33,920 nucleotides of DNA. Origin: Lysobacteraceae bacterium. Its GTDB lineage: Bacteria; Pseudomonadota; Gammaproteobacteria; Xanthomonadales; Rhodanobacteraceae. The stretch's first letter is position 1. Every line of letters begins with the position of its first letter. The stretch covers positions 1 through 33,920 of the forward strand of contig JAJFUF010000034.1 in NCBI GenBank assembly GCA_021372495.1. Direction: 5' to 3'. A program made the position numbers and the translations under genes. A model generated the notes under the pieces. That model was not told the origin of the DNA, ran no database searches, and saw nothing but the letters and a program-made list of their open reading frames with translations. This document shows positions 1-7,822 of the stretch, in pieces.

Positions 1-1
1 C

Positions 2-139
2 GAGCACTCCGCGCAGCGTGCCGCGCATTGGCCGACATGGCTGCACCAGTACAACTGGCACCGTCCCCACGCCAGTCTCGGTTACCAGCCGCCGATCACC
101 CGCATCGGCATGAACAACCTGTTGGGTTTACACAGCTAG
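2..139 (+). pseudogene. IS481-family transposase, C-terminal end only (cut by window edge)
   Basis: Reading frame 2 is open from the first base to the TAG at 137-139 and gives 45 residues. They include the stretch YNWHRPHASLGYQPP, which is the characteristic C-terminus of IS481-type DDE transposases (integrase core fold), and the protein ends in LLGLHS. These enzymes cut and join insertion-sequence ends. The catalytic residues would lie upstream of the window, so whether the element is intact cannot be judged. The stop codon overlaps the stop of the convergent MAPEG gene by 4 bases (136-139), and I see no recognisable terminal inverted repeat after it. The right end of the element may therefore be degraded, or the IS end may have become the 3' end of the neighbour. 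Family call is confident; intactness is unknown. Confidence 0.8.
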
Positions 140-546
140 CCGCGCAGCAGCAGCACCGTCCAGTACACCGCGATCGCCATCTGCACGGCGAACGCGGTGA
201 AGCGCGCGTTGACCGCCCACACGCGGGTCGAGGCGAGGTGGATCGACGACTGCGCGATGCGCGCGGCGAGCAGCCACCACGCCAGCGGATCGGTCACGCC
301 GCTGCGGCCGCCGACGATGGCGACCACCAGCAGGCCGCCGAAGATCGGCAGGCCTTCGAGGCAATTGGCGTGCGCCCGCGCCAGCCGCTGCATGAAGGGC
401 GACAGGTTGGCGTTGTCCGGCGTGAAGGCGTTGGAGGCGACGCGGCCGAGCAGCACCAGCCGCGAGCGCAGCACCTCCATCAGGACCAACAACGCCAGGG
501 TCCAGGCAATCAGCCCGGTCAGCACCGCAAGCGAAGCACTCGTCAT
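136..546 (-). CDS. MAPEG family membrane protein
   Basis: A 136-residue integral membrane protein. Four hydrophobic segments are visible (about residues 8-28, 70-85, 92-108 and 115-133), with the conserved MAPEG-type stretch around ANLSPFMQRLARAHANCLE at the start of helix 2. The MAPEG superfamily includes microsomal glutathione transferases and leukotriene synthases. Bacterial members of this small type are mostly uncharacterised, so substrate and activity are not known. The start at 546 is chosen because AAGGGGAGAG lies just upstream of the ATG; the longer upstream frame is Arg/Pro-rich and not protein-like. The gene is convergent with the IS481 fragment and its stop overlaps that gene's stop by 4 bases. 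It is divergent from the Mpo1-like gene. Confidence 0.85.
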   Translation of the reverse strand: MTSASLAVLTGLIAWTLALLVLMEVLRSRLVLLGRVASNAFTPDNANLSPFMQRLARAHANCLEGLPIFGGLLVVAIVGGRSGVTDPLAWWLLAARIAQSSIHLASTRVWAVNARFTAFAVQMAIAVYWTVLLLRG

Positions 547-684
547 GGCTCTCCCCTTTCGCGACCTGTCGCCGCTCCTGCCGGAGCGGGCCGGCGCGCC
601 CCCGCGGCCGGCGGACCCGATGCTATCGCGGCCGCGATGCCGCGTGCGCGGCAGCCTGCCCGGCGGTCTAACATAGCCCCGCAA

Positions 685-705
685 GGCCGGCCGTGCGGGC
701 CGGCC
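685..705 (+). promoter_or_regulatory. Hairpin in the leader of the Mpo1-like gene
   Basis: A perfect 8-bp inverted repeat (ggccggcc, 685-692 and 698-705) with a 5-base loop lies 20 bases before the ATG at 726. A weak -10-like TAACAT is at 669-674. The hairpin could be a leader stem-loop or an operator; GC-rich palindromes also arise by chance in this genome. Confidence 0.3.
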
Positions 706-725
706 CCAGCCATTGCGGAGGCACC

Positions 726-1190
726 ATGCGCAGCGTGCACGACTGGTTCGGCGGCTACAGCGCGGACCACCAGAACCCGACCAACCGCGCGATCCACTGG
801 GTGTGCGTGCCGGCGATCCTGTGGTGCGTGATCGCGGCGCTGTGGACGCTGCCGGTGATCCCGTCGCTGATGCGGCCCGGCTTCTGGGCGTTCGCCGCGA
901 TGTTCGGCGCGTTCCTGTTCTATTTCCGGCTGTCGCGCGCGCTCGGCGTGGCGATGGCGCTGGCGTTCGTCGCCTTCGGCCTGCTCAGCGCGGCGCTGTA
1001 CGACGCGCTGGGGCCGGCGCACCTGCTGTGGCTGGCGAGCGGCGGGTTCGTGATCGCCTGGATCGGCCAGTTCGTCGGCCACGCCATCGAGGGCCGCCGC
1101 CCCTCGTTCCTCACCGACCTCGCCTACCTGCTGATCGGCCCGGCCTGGCTGATGGGCAAGCTGCTGCGGCGCGCCGGCATCGCCTACTGA
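726..1190 (+). CDS. Mpo1-like (DUF962) membrane protein
   Basis: A 154-residue protein with four membrane segments (about residues 30-50, 56-75, 78-96 and 102-122) and the family signature near the N-terminus: HDWFGGYSADHQNPTNRAIHWVCVP, in which H-x(11)-NRxxHWV-x-VP is typical. It belongs to the Mpo1/YGL010w family (DUF962). Yeast Mpo1 is an Fe-dependent dioxygenase that shortens 2-hydroxy fatty acids (alpha-oxidation). Whether bacterial members do this is inference. The conserved histidines are present, which fits a metal site. The start at 726 is preceded by GCGGAGG; the in-frame GTG upstream has no such site and no family similarity. It stands alone and is convergent with the epimerase-like gene, 10 bp apart. 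Confidence 0.8.
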   Translation: MRSVHDWFGGYSADHQNPTNRAIHWVCVPAILWCVIAALWTLPVIPSLMRPGFWAFAAMFGAFLFYFRLSRALGVAMALAFVAFGLLSAALYDALGPAHLLWLASGGFVIAWIGQFVGHAIEGRRPSFLTDLAYLLIGPAWLMGKLLRRAGIAY

Positions 1191-1200
1191 ACAGCGCGCC

Positions 1201-2022
1201 TCACGGCGCCGGCGGCCGGAAGCCGCGCGGCCGCACGCCGAGCAGGCGCTCGGCCTCGGCGTTGTCGGCGATCAGGTCGGACTGCAGCCGCGACAGCGGC
1301 CCGCGCAGGCGCGGCAGCATTGCCGCCGCCACGCGCTGCGCCCACGCCGGCACGAACAGCGGCAGCGTCCAGGTCGGCACGCTCGCGCGCACGCGCGCGA
1401 ACATCGCCGCGGCGGTCAGGCGCTCGCCGCCGCCGAACGCCAGCACGCGGCCGGCGCTTTCGGGGCGATCCAGCGCGGCCAGCACGGCCAGCGCGAGGTC
1501 GTCGGCGTGCACCGGCTGGCGCAAACCTGCCGCCGCCGGCAGCGGGAACGCGTGCCAGCGCGCGGCGCGGCGCGCCAGCGGGGTGATGCTCTTGTCGCTG
1601 CCGGCGCCGTAGATCAGGGTCGGGCGCAGCACCGTCCAGGCGAGCCCGAGCGCCTCGCAGCGCGCGGCGAGGCGGCGCTCGGCGTCGGCCAGCACGCCGG
1701 CGATGGCGCGCTCGGCCGGATCAGGCGAGGCGCGCTTGCTGTCCGCGCTCATCGACGACAGCGCGACCACGCGCGGCCGGCCGTCGAACGTCGCGCGTTC
1801 CAGCCACGATACGAAGTGGTGCACCGGGCCGAGGCTGACCAGCGCCGCGGCGCCGCGCGGCACCGGCACGGCGTCCGGCAGCGTGCCTTGCCGCCAGCGC
1901 ACGCCGTCGGCGTCGGCGTGCGCGTCGCGGCTGACCGCGCACACGTCGGCGCCGCGCGCGACCAGGCGCGGCAGCAGGAAGCGGCCGACCTGGCCGCTGG
2001 CGCCGAACACGAGATGGGTCAT
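1201..2022 (-). CDS. NAD(P)-binding epimerase/dehydratase-like protein (atypical SDR)
   Basis: A 273-residue cytosolic Rossmann-fold protein. The N-terminus has the dinucleotide-binding motif GASGQVG (residues 8-14), followed by an SxGP segment (residues 88-91), the strand VVALSSMSA, and WTVLRPTLIYGAGSDKSI (about residues 149-166), which is the post-catalytic segment typical of extended/atypical SDRs and NAD-dependent epimerases. The canonical YxxxK pair is not evident, so the protein may be an NmrA/NDUFA9-like NAD(P)-binding protein rather than a sugar epimerase. Substrate unknown. It is transcribed alone; a possible -10 (TACGAT on the minus strand, 2073-2078) lies about 50 bases upstream of the start. 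The product name is a family-level call only. Confidence 0.8.
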   Translation of the reverse strand: MTHLVFGASGQVGRFLLPRLVARGADVCAVSRDAHADADGVRWRQGTLPDAVPVPRGAAALVSLGPVHHFVSWLERATFDGRPRVVALSSMSADSKRASPDPAERAIAGVLADAERRLAARCEALGLAWTVLRPTLIYGAGSDKSITPLARRAARWHAFPLPAAAGLRQPVHADDLALAVLAALDRPESAGRVLAFGGGERLTAAAMFARVRASVPTWTLPLFVPAWAQRVAAAMLPRLRGPLSRLQSDLIADNAEAERLLGVRPRGFRPPAP

Positions 2023-2243
2023 GCGAGCGTGCTTCCGTCCGGGGCGCGCGGTGAAGCGCGCGGCGAACGCCTATCGTAGCCGACGCGCGGTCGAGCCGAA
2101 CGCGAGGAAGCCCCGCCGGGCGAAGCAAGCGGGCATCCGTTTCGGTACTGCTGCGGGCGCGGCCAGCGCTTCGCGCGCAGGCGCATGCCTCCCGGCGACG
2201 CCGGCGCCCGCTTAACGTCTCGCTGCGCGCGACGCGCGTAGCC

Positions 2244-2249
2244 TATACC
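2244..2249 (+). promoter_or_regulatory. Possible -10 box (TATACC) for the Y-family polymerase gene
   Basis: TATACC lies 26 bases before the ATG at 2276 in the 253-bp gap between the divergent epimerase-like gene and the polymerase gene. No convincing -35 and no LexA-type CTG-N10-CAG box was seen, so SOS control is not supported by reading. The rest of the gap holds nothing recognisable. Confidence 0.25.
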
Positions 2250-2275
2250 GCCCGGGTCTCTTCGTGCCTGCCGCC

Positions 2276-3658
2276 ATGACCCTGCGCTGCCTGTTCGTCG
2301 ACTTCAACAGCTATTTCGCCTCCGTCGAGCAGCAGGAGAATCCGGCGCTGCGCGGGCGCCCGGTCGGCGTGGTGCCGGTGGAGGCGGACAGCACCTGCTG
2401 CATCGCCGCCAGCGTCGAGGCGAAGCGGCACGGCGTCGGCACCGGCACGCTGGCGCGCGATGCGCGCCGGCTGTGCCCCGGCATCGAACTGGTGCTGGCG
2501 CGGCCGGCGCTGTACGTGGCCTGGCACCATCGGCTGCTGGCCGCGATCGACCGCGTGATCCCGCTCGGCGTGATCGGCTCGATCGACGAGGTCGCCTGCG
2601 AGCTGACCGGCAGCCAGCGCCGGCGCGACCGCGCCGAGGCGCTGGCGCGCGCGGTCAAGGCCGAGATCCGCCGCGAAACCGACGACGGCGCGATCCGCTG
2701 CTCGATCGGCATCGCGCCGAACGCGCTGCTGGCCAAGACCGCCTCCGACATGCAGAAGCCGGACGGCCTGGTGGTGATCGAACAGGCCGACCTGCCGCAG
2801 GCGCTGCACGCGCTGGAACTGCGCGACCTGTGCGGCATCGGCGCGGCGATGGAAGCGCGCCTGCACGCGCACGGCATCCGCACCATGGCGCAGCTCGCCG
2901 CCGCCGGCAAGCTCGCGCTGCGCCGCGCCTGGGGCAGCATCGAAGGCGAGCGCATGTGGGCGCAGTTGCGCGGCGAGTGGCTGCCGCCGCGCGCCAGCGA
3001 GCGCGGCTCGGTCGGCCATTCGCACGTGCTGCCGCCGGAGCTGCGCACGCCGCAGGGCGCGCAGGCGGTGGCGAAGAAGCTGCTGGTCAAGGCGGCGCAG
3101 CGGCTGCGCGGCTACGGGCTGCTGGCCGGCGCACTGGCGCTGCGCGTGCGCCTGCTCGGCACCGACGCGCGCCTGGAGGCCGACCTCGAATTCGACCCCA
3201 CCGACGACAGCCGCACGCTGCTGCACATGCTGGCGCGCATGTTCGACGCGCGCGCGCTGCCGCGGCGCGCGCGGCCGCTGTCGGTCAGCGTGACCCTGCA
3301 CCGCGTGGTCGAGCGCGCGCACAGCTCGCGCTCGCTGTTCGACGACGGCCGCGCCGGCGACGCGCTGAACGCGGTTCTCGACCGCATCAACCGCCGCTAC
3401 GGCCACAACACGCTGTACTTCGGCGGCATGCACGCGGCGCTGGACGCGGCGCCGATGCGCATCCCGTTCAGCCGCATTCCGGAGGTCGACGTCGAGCGCG
3501 ACGCCGATCACGAGCTGTGGCTGAAGCGCGCCAACCAGGCCAGGGTGCTGGCCGAGGGCGAGCACCGCCGGGCCGCTTCGCCGCCCCGCGCCGGCACGCG
3601 GCGCGACGGCGGCGATGCTAAGCTGCCGCGGTCCGGTTCCGGGGAGGATCGCGCATGA
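2276..3658 (+). CDS. Y-family DNA polymerase (DinB/UmuC-like translesion polymerase)
   Basis: A 460-residue translesion DNA polymerase. The N-terminal palm carries D9 in LFVDFNSYFASVE and the pair D104/E105 in GSIDEV, which are the three metal-binding carboxylates of the Y family. The steric-gate region is FNSYFASVE. The segment CSIGIAPNALLAKTASDMQKPDG matches the palm/fingers of DinB, and the HhH thumb motif is around LRDLCGIGAAMEARL. A little-finger domain follows (about residues 240-350). It is longer than E. coli DinB (351 residues), with a C-terminal extension ending in a basic, low-complexity tail and no clear beta-clamp motif. ATG 2276 is preferred to the in-frame GTG 2264 because the protein begins with the family's first beta strand; neither has a good ribosome binding site. 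The stop overlaps the next gene's start (ATGA, 3655-3658), so the two are probably translationally coupled. It could be a second, non-canonical Pol IV paralogue. Confidence 0.88.
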   Translation: MTLRCLFVDFNSYFASVEQQENPALRGRPVGVVPVEADSTCCIAASVEAKRHGVGTGTLARDARRLCPGIELVLARPALYVAWHHRLLAAIDRVIPLGVIGSIDEVACELTGSQRRRDRAEALARAVKAEIRRETDDGAIRCSIGIAPNALLAKTASDMQKPDGLVVIEQADLPQALHALELRDLCGIGAAMEARLHAHGIRTMAQLAAAGKLALRRAWGSIEGERMWAQLRGEWLPPRASERGSVGHSHVLPPELRTPQGAQAVAKKLLVKAAQRLRGYGLLAGALALRVRLLGTDARLEADLEFDPTDDSRTLLHMLARMFDARALPRRARPLSVSVTLHRVVERAHSSRSLFDDGRAGDALNAVLDRINRRYGHNTLYFGGMHAALDAAPMRIPFSRIPEVDVERDADHELWLKRANQARVLAEGEHRRAASPPRAGTRRDGGDAKLPRSGSGEDRA

Positions 3659-3996
3659 TCGCTCGCGTCTGGCGCGGCATCACGCTGAAAGAACAGGCGG
3701 ACGCCTACCTCGAACACCTGCGGCAGACCGCGCTGCCGTCGCTGGCGCAGCAGCCCGGCCAGCGCGGCGCCTACGTGCTGCGCCGCGTGCAGGGCGAACG
3801 CTGCGAATTCCAGATCATCTCGCTGTGGGATTCGCTGGAAGCGATCGGCGCCTGGACCGGCGGCGATCCGAACCGCTCGGTGTACTACCCCGAGGACGAG
3901 CGGTTCCTGCTCGACATGGAACCGCTGGTGCGCCACTACGAGATCGCCGACGCGCTGCCGGCCGCCGCGCTGTCGGCGGCGCCCGGGGCAGCCTGA
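3655..3996 (+). CDS. Small ABM-like (dimeric alpha-beta barrel) protein
   Basis: A 113-residue cytosolic protein. The layout is beta (MIARVWRGITL), helix (EQADAYLEHLRQTALPSLAQQP), beta (GAYVLRRVQGERCEFQIISLWDSLEAIGAW), ending in VRHYEIAD. This is the pattern of antibiotic biosynthesis monooxygenase-type (ABM) ferredoxin-like folds, which act as dimers in cofactor-free oxygenation or haem degradation. No specific catalytic residue can be assigned. GGGGAGG lies 7 bases upstream of the ATG, inside the polymerase gene, and the start overlaps the polymerase stop by ATGA, so it is co-translated with the polymerase. The reason for pairing a translesion polymerase with this fold is unknown. The C-terminus is Ala/Pro-rich and likely disordered. 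Confidence 0.75.
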   Translation: MIARVWRGITLKEQADAYLEHLRQTALPSLAQQPGQRGAYVLRRVQGERCEFQIISLWDSLEAIGAWTGGDPNRSVYYPEDERFLLDMEPLVRHYEIADALPAAALSAAPGAA

Positions 3997-4028
3997 GCGA
4001 CGCGCCCGGCAACGAACGCCTGTCTCCG

Positions 4029-4052
4029 TTCCCCACGCCGGCGCGAGGGGAA
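4029..4052. terminator. Hairpin between convergent genes (degenerate copy of the palindromic repeat)
   Basis: ttcccc (4029-4034) and ggggaa (4047-4052) enclose the inner palindrome cgccggcg. The flank tgtctccgttcccc resembles the left flank of the repeats at 11114 and 11242, so this looks like a worn copy (A) of the same element. It sits between two gene ends facing each other and could stop transcription from both sides. No long T run. Confidence 0.4.
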
Positions 4053-4084
4053 AGGAATGAGGGACGTCCCGTTTGCAGCGTGCG

Positions 4085-4498
4085 CTATGGCGCGTTCGGG
4101 GTGTCGTCGTCGCTGGCCGCGTAGCGCAGCAGTTTCCAGATCAGCGCCGCGGCGATCAGCATCAGGCCGACGGTGAGGTTGAGGCCGTACATCGCGTGCA
4201 GCACCGGGTTCTGCAGCGCGGCGCCCCCCTGCACGAGGAACACGATCAGCTCGGCCAGCGTGCAGAAGCCGCTCAACGCCAGCGCGAAGTTGAGCGCGAT
4301 GCGCTGGAAGCGCGGCACCGAGGCGAACTGGCGCACGCCGACGTAAAACGCGAGGTACGGCAGCGCGAACCACAGCGCATCCAGGCCGTCGCCGATCGCG
4401 AACGCGCCCGCGATCGCCAGCGCGCCCATCGCGAACAGCAGGCGCACGCCGTGGCGGCCGATCCAGTCTTCGCGCGTCGGCGTCGCGTCCATGCTCAT
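4085..4498 (-). CDS. Unrecognised four-helix membrane protein coupled to lpdA
   Basis: A 137-residue protein I do not recognise. It has four hydrophobic segments (about residues 18-36, 41-56, 67-90 and 101-122), short charged ends and no signal peptide or catalytic motif, so it is probably an inner-membrane protein. The ATG at 4498-4496 overlaps the TGA of lpdA (4497-4495) in an ATGA junction, so it is probably translated by re-initiation as the third member of an aceF-lpdA transcription unit. The tail DDDTPNAP is acidic. A role linked to pyruvate dehydrogenase is only suggested by position. Existence is likely because length, codon use and the coupling are all gene-like. Confidence 0.7.
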   Translation of the reverse strand: MSMDATPTREDWIGRHGVRLLFAMGALAIAGAFAIGDGLDALWFALPYLAFYVGVRQFASVPRFQRIALNFALALSGFCTLAELIVFLVQGGAALQNPVLHAMYGLNLTVGLMLIAAALIWKLLRYAASDDDTPNAP

Positions 4499-6336
4499 TT
4501 GCGCTTCGGCATGTACAGGTCGGTGATGGTGCCTTCGTAGACCTCGGCCGCCATGCCCACCGACTCGCTGAGCGTCGGATGCGGGTGGATGGTCAGGCCG
4601 ATGTCGGCGGCCTCCGCGCCCATCTCGATCGCCAGCGCCAGTTCGGAGATCAGGTCGCCGGCGTGCACGCCGACGATGCCGGCGCCGATCACGCGGTGCG
4701 TGGCCTCGTCGAACAGCAGCTTGGTGAAGCCTTCGGTGCGGTCGATGCCGACCGCGCGGCCGGACGCCGACCACGGGAACTTGCCGACGCCGTAGGCGAT
4801 GCCCTTGTCCTTGGCCTCGCGCTCGGTCAGGCCAACCCAGGCCACTTCCGGGTCGGTGTAGGCCACCGACGGGATCACGCGCGCGACGAACTCGCGCTTG
4901 AGGCCGGCGGCGACTTCCGCCGCCACCTTGCCCTCGTGCGTCGCCTTGTGCGCCAGCATCGGATTGCCGACGATGTCGCCGATCGCGAAGATGTGCGGCA
5001 CGTTGGTGCGCATCTGCGCATCGACCGGGATGAAGCCGCGCTCGCTGACGGCGACGCCGGCCGCTTCCGCACCGATCTTCCTGCCGTTGGGCGCGCGGCC
5101 CACCGCCACCAGCACGCGGTCGAAGAACTGCGGCTGCGGCGCGTTCTCGCCCTCGAAGGTGGCCTTCAGTCCCTTCTTCTCCGCCTCGACCCTGGCCACC
5201 TTGGTCTTGAGGTGCACGCCGCCGTAGCGCTTGCCGAGGCGCTGCGCCAGCGGCCGCACCAGGTCGGCATCGGCGCCCGGCATCAGCTGATCGGCCATCT
5301 CGACCACGGTGACCTCGCTGCCCAGCGCGTCGTACACGCAGGCCATCTCCAGGCCGATGATGCCGCCGCCGACCACCAGCAGGCGCTTGGGCACGTCGGC
5401 CAGCATCAGCGCGTCGGTGGAGTCCATCACGCGCGGGTCGTCCCAGGGGAAGCCCGGCAGCTTCAGCGCCTGCGAGCCGGCGGCGATGATCGCCTGCTCG
5501 AAGCGGATCAGCTGCGTGCCGTCCTTGCCCTGCACCTCCAGCTCGTGCGGCGAAACGAAGGTGCCGGTGCCCTGCACCACGCGCACCTTGCGCTGCTTCG
5601 CCATCATCACGATGCCGCCGGTCGGCTTGGCGACGACGGCGTCCTTGAATGCGCGCAGCTTGGCGAGATCGATCTTCGGCGCGCCGAACTCGACGCCGTG
5701 CGCGGCCATGCCGCGCGCTTCCTCGATCGTCGCGGCGGCGTGCAGCAACGCCTTCGACGGGATGCAGCCGACGTTGAGGCAGACGCCGCCGAGGCTGGGA
5801 TAGCGCTCGACCAGCACGGTGTCGAGGCCGAGGTCGGCGGCGCGGAACGCGGCGGTGTAGCCGCCCGGACCGGAGCCCAGCACCAGCATGCGGCACTCGA
5901 GGTCGGCCTTGCGGCCGGTTTCGCGTGCGGCCGCGGGGGCCGCAACAGCTTGGCTCCCTCTCCCGCTGGCGGGAGAGGGCTGGGGTGCGGGTGGAGGCGT
6001 CTGCGCGGCAGGCGCCTGCGGCGCCGCCCCCTCACGCCGACCCTCTCCCCGCTGGGGAGAGGGAGCAACGGCAGCCGCCGGCTGCGCGGCCTCGGCCGCA
6101 CCGGTCTCCAGCACCGCGATCAGCGTGCCCTGCGAGACGGTGTCGCCGACCTTGACCTTCAGCTCCTTGACGGTGCCGGCCGCGCCGGACGGCACTTCCA
6201 TCGTGGCCTTGTCGGATTCCAGCGTGACCAGGCCCTGGTCCTTCTTCACCGTGTCGCCCGGCTTGACCAGCACCTCGATCACCGGCACGTCGCTGTGGCC
6301 GCCGATGTCCGGAACCTTGACCTCGATCGTGCTCAT
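4495..6336 (-). CDS. lpdA: Dihydrolipoyl dehydrogenase with N-terminal lipoyl domain (PDH E3)
   Basis: E3 of the pyruvate dehydrogenase complex: it reoxidises dihydrolipoamide with FAD and passes electrons to NAD. 613 residues. Residues 1-80 are a lipoyl domain with the lipoylation lysine K43 in ESDKAT. Residues about 82-144 are an Ala/Pro linker. From about 148 comes the flavoenzyme: FAD motif LGSGPGGY, redox-active disulfide C186-LNVG-C191, NAD motif [10 protein letters not shown], and the C-terminal HPHPTLSE with the catalytic His-Glu dyad. Lipoyl-E3 fusions are known in Neisseria and xanthomonads. The start has GAGGATG upstream and lies 10 bp after aceF. Unusual: the linker contains two in-frame palindromic repeats (5956-5979 and 6041-6063) read as PSPASGRG and PSPQRGEG. 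The stop overlaps the membrane-protein gene. Confidence 0.97.
   Translation of the reverse strand: MSTIEVKVPDIGGHSDVPVIEVLVKPGDTVKKDQGLVTLESDKATMEVPSGAAGTVKELKVKVGDTVSQGTLIAVLETGAAEAAQPAAAVAPSPQRGEGRREGAAPQAPAAQTPPPAPQPSPASGRGSQAVAAPAAARETGRKADLECRMLVLGSGPGGYTAAFRAADLGLDTVLVERYPSLGGVCLNVGCIPSKALLHAAATIEEARGMAAHGVEFGAPKIDLAKLRAFKDAVVAKPTGGIVMMAKQRKVRVVQGTGTFVSPHELEVQGKDGTQLIRFEQAIIAAGSQALKLPGFPWDDPRVMDSTDALMLADVPKRLLVVGGGIIGLEMACVYDALGSEVTVVEMADQLMPGADADLVRPLAQRLGKRYGGVHLKTKVARVEAEKKGLKATFEGENAPQPQFFDRVLVAVGRAPNGRKIGAEAAGVAVSERGFIPVDAQMRTNVPHIFAIGDIVGNPMLAHKATHEGKVAAEVAAGLKREFVARVIPSVAYTDPEVAWVGLTEREAKDKGIAYGVGKFPWSASGRAVGIDRTEGFTKLLFDEATHRVIGAGIVGVHAGDLISELALAIEMGAEAADIGLTIHPHPTLSESVGMAAEVYEGTITDLYMPKRK
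5956..5979 (-). repeat. Palindromic repeat copy B, inside lpdA
   Basis: A perfect 11-bp inverted repeat (ccctctcccgc / gcgggagaggg) with a 2-base loop, followed on the plus strand by ctggggtg. On the coding strand it reads PSPASGRG, in frame. Same family as copies C, D and E; the tail shows it lies in the opposite orientation to copy C. Confidence 0.85.
6041..6063 (+). repeat. Palindromic repeat copy C, inside lpdA
   Basis: A perfect 10-bp inverted repeat (ccctctcccc / ggggagaggg) with a 3-base loop, preceded on the plus strand by cccctcacgccga. On the coding strand it reads PSPQRGEG in frame. With copy B it forms an inverted pair separated by 61 bp, tails facing each other, like a paired REP structure. 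Confidence 0.85.
6191..6320 (-). repeat. Lipoyl-domain DNA repeat, copy in lpdA (partner 7530-7659)
   Basis: Aligned without gaps to 7530-7659 in aceF, this 130-bp stretch has 12 mismatches by my count (about 91% identity), including a 44-bp run without mismatch. Third-codon positions are conserved too, more than protein constraint alone would be expected to require. Confidence 0.75.
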
Positions 6337-6346
6337 CGGCGCATCC

Positions 6347-7678
6347 TCACAGCATCGTGCGGCGCAGGTCGGCCAGCAGCGTGCCGAGGAAGGTGGTGAA
6401 GCGCGCGGCGGCGGCGCCGTCGATCACGCGGTGGTCGTAGGACAGCGACAGCGGCAGCATCAGCCGCGGTGCGAACGCCTTGCCGTCCCACACCGGCTTC
6501 ATGTAGCTCTTCGACACGCCGAGGATCGCCACCTCCGGCGCGTTGATGATCGGCGTGAACGCGGTGCCGCCGATGCCGCCCAGCGAGGAGATCGAGAAGC
6601 AGCCGCCCTGCATCTGCTCCGGCTTCAGCTTGCCCTCGCGCGCCAGCGCGGCCAGCTCGGCGGTCTCGCGCGCGATCTCCAGCACGCCCTTGCGATCGGC
6701 GTCGCGGATCACCGGCACCACCAGCCCGTTCGGCGTGTCGGCGGCGAAGCCGATGTGGAAATACTTCTTGTAGACCAGGTTCTCGCCGTCCAGCGAGCTG
6801 TTGAACTCGGGGTACTTCGCCAGCGCCGCGACGCAGGCCTTGATCAGGAAGGCCAGCATGGTGACCTTGACGCCGGCCTTCTCGTTCTCCCTGTTCAGGC
6901 GGACGCGGAAGGCCTCGAGGTCGGTGATGTCGGCCTCGTCGTGCTGGGTGACGTGCGGGATCATCGCCCAGTTGCGCGCCAGGTTGGCGCCGGCGATCTT
7001 CTTGATGCGCGACAGCGGCTTCGATTCCACCGCGCCGAACCTGGCGAAGTCGACCTGCGGCCAGGGCAGCAGGTTGAGGCCGCCGCCCGTCGCAACCGCG
7101 CCGCCGCCGGCCAGCGCCTGCTTGACGAAGGCCTGCACGTCCTCGCGGACGATGCGGTTGCCGCGTCCGGAGCCGCGCACCGCGGCGAGGTCGACGCCCA
7201 GCTCGCGCGCGAACGTGCGCACCGCCGGGCTGGCGTAGGGCACCTTGCCGGGCAGCACGCGGTCGGCGTCGAACGCGACCGGCGGCGTGCGCGGACCGCC
7301 GCTGGCGGGGGCGGCCGGCGCCGCAACGGGTGCGCCCGGCGTCGGCGCCGCGACGGGTGCGGCAGGCGCCGCCGGGGTGGGTGCGGCGGTCGCCTTCGGC
7401 GCTTCGGCCCTGGCCGGCTGCGCGGCCGGCGCGCCTTCGGCGGCCTCGATCAGCGCGACCACGCTGCCCGTCGCCACGGTGTCGCCCACCTTCAGCCGGA
7501 TTTCCTTGACCACGCCCGCGAACGGCGCCGGCACTTCCATCGTCGCCTTGTCGGATTCCAGCGTGACCAGGCCCTGGTCCTTCTTCACGCTGTCGCCGGG
7601 CTGCACCAGCACCTCGATCACCGGCACGTCCGTATGGTTGCCGATGTCCGGAACCTTGGCTTCGCGAATCTCCGGCAT
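6347..7678 (-). CDS. aceF: Dihydrolipoyllysine acetyltransferase (PDH E2)
   Basis: E2 core of the pyruvate dehydrogenase complex: it transfers the acetyl group from lipoamide to CoA. 443 residues. One lipoyl domain (1-80, lipoyl lysine K44 in ESDKAT), an Ala/Pro/Thr linker, the peripheral subunit-binding domain ([17 protein letters not shown] to [13 protein letters not shown] residues, about 145-180), and the catalytic acetyltransferase domain ending with H416 and D420 in DHRVIDG. E. coli AceF has three lipoyl domains; a single one here is compensated by a second in LpdA. The start is at 7678 because GGGAGG precedes it and [13 protein letters not shown] is the normal E2 start. It heads the aceF-lpdA-membrane protein unit, with lpdA 10 bp downstream. 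The lipoyl-domain DNA is about 91% identical to that of lpdA over 130 bp. Confidence 0.96.
   Translation of the reverse strand: MPEIREAKVPDIGNHTDVPVIEVLVQPGDSVKKDQGLVTLESDKATMEVPAPFAGVVKEIRLKVGDTVATGSVVALIEAAEGAPAAQPARAEAPKATAAPTPAAPAAPVAAPTPGAPVAAPAAPASGGPRTPPVAFDADRVLPGKVPYASPAVRTFARELGVDLAAVRGSGRGNRIVREDVQAFVKQALAGGGAVATGGGLNLLPWPQVDFARFGAVESKPLSRIKKIAGANLARNWAMIPHVTQHDEADITDLEAFRVRLNRENEKAGVKVTMLAFLIKACVAALAKYPEFNSSLDGENLVYKKYFHIGFAADTPNGLVVPVIRDADRKGVLEIARETAELAALAREGKLKPEQMQGGCFSISSLGGIGGTAFTPIINAPEVAILGVSKSYMKPVWDGKAFAPRLMLPLSLSYDHRVIDGAAAARFTTFLGTLLADLRRTML
7530..7659 (-). repeat. Lipoyl-domain DNA repeat, copy in aceF (partner 6191-6320)
   Basis: Direct repeat of the lpdA lipoyl-domain segment, same strand, start to start 1339 bp apart. 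It covers the coding region around the lipoyl lysine and the N-terminal strand of the domain. Confidence 0.75.
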
Positions 7679-7822
7679 TGCTGCCTCCCGGTGGTCTTGG
7701 TGGGGGTCCAAGCTGCCAAGTTTCGCCGATTTCGCCGCTTGCCGTCATGTCCCGGTAGTCGTCGCTGCGCGCACGCCGGCGCACGGCTACAGTGGCGCGT
7801 CCATCCGACATGGGGAAACATC

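Noticed and set aside
2023..2275. An SOS (LexA) box before the Y-family polymerase
   Set aside because: No CTG-N10-CAG-like or other known LexA palindrome was found by reading.
5888..7822. A plus-strand extension of the exported amidohydrolase frame to 1081 codons
   Set aside because: The extension is antisense to aceF and lpdA. The real start at 7823 has a signal peptide and a ribosome binding site.
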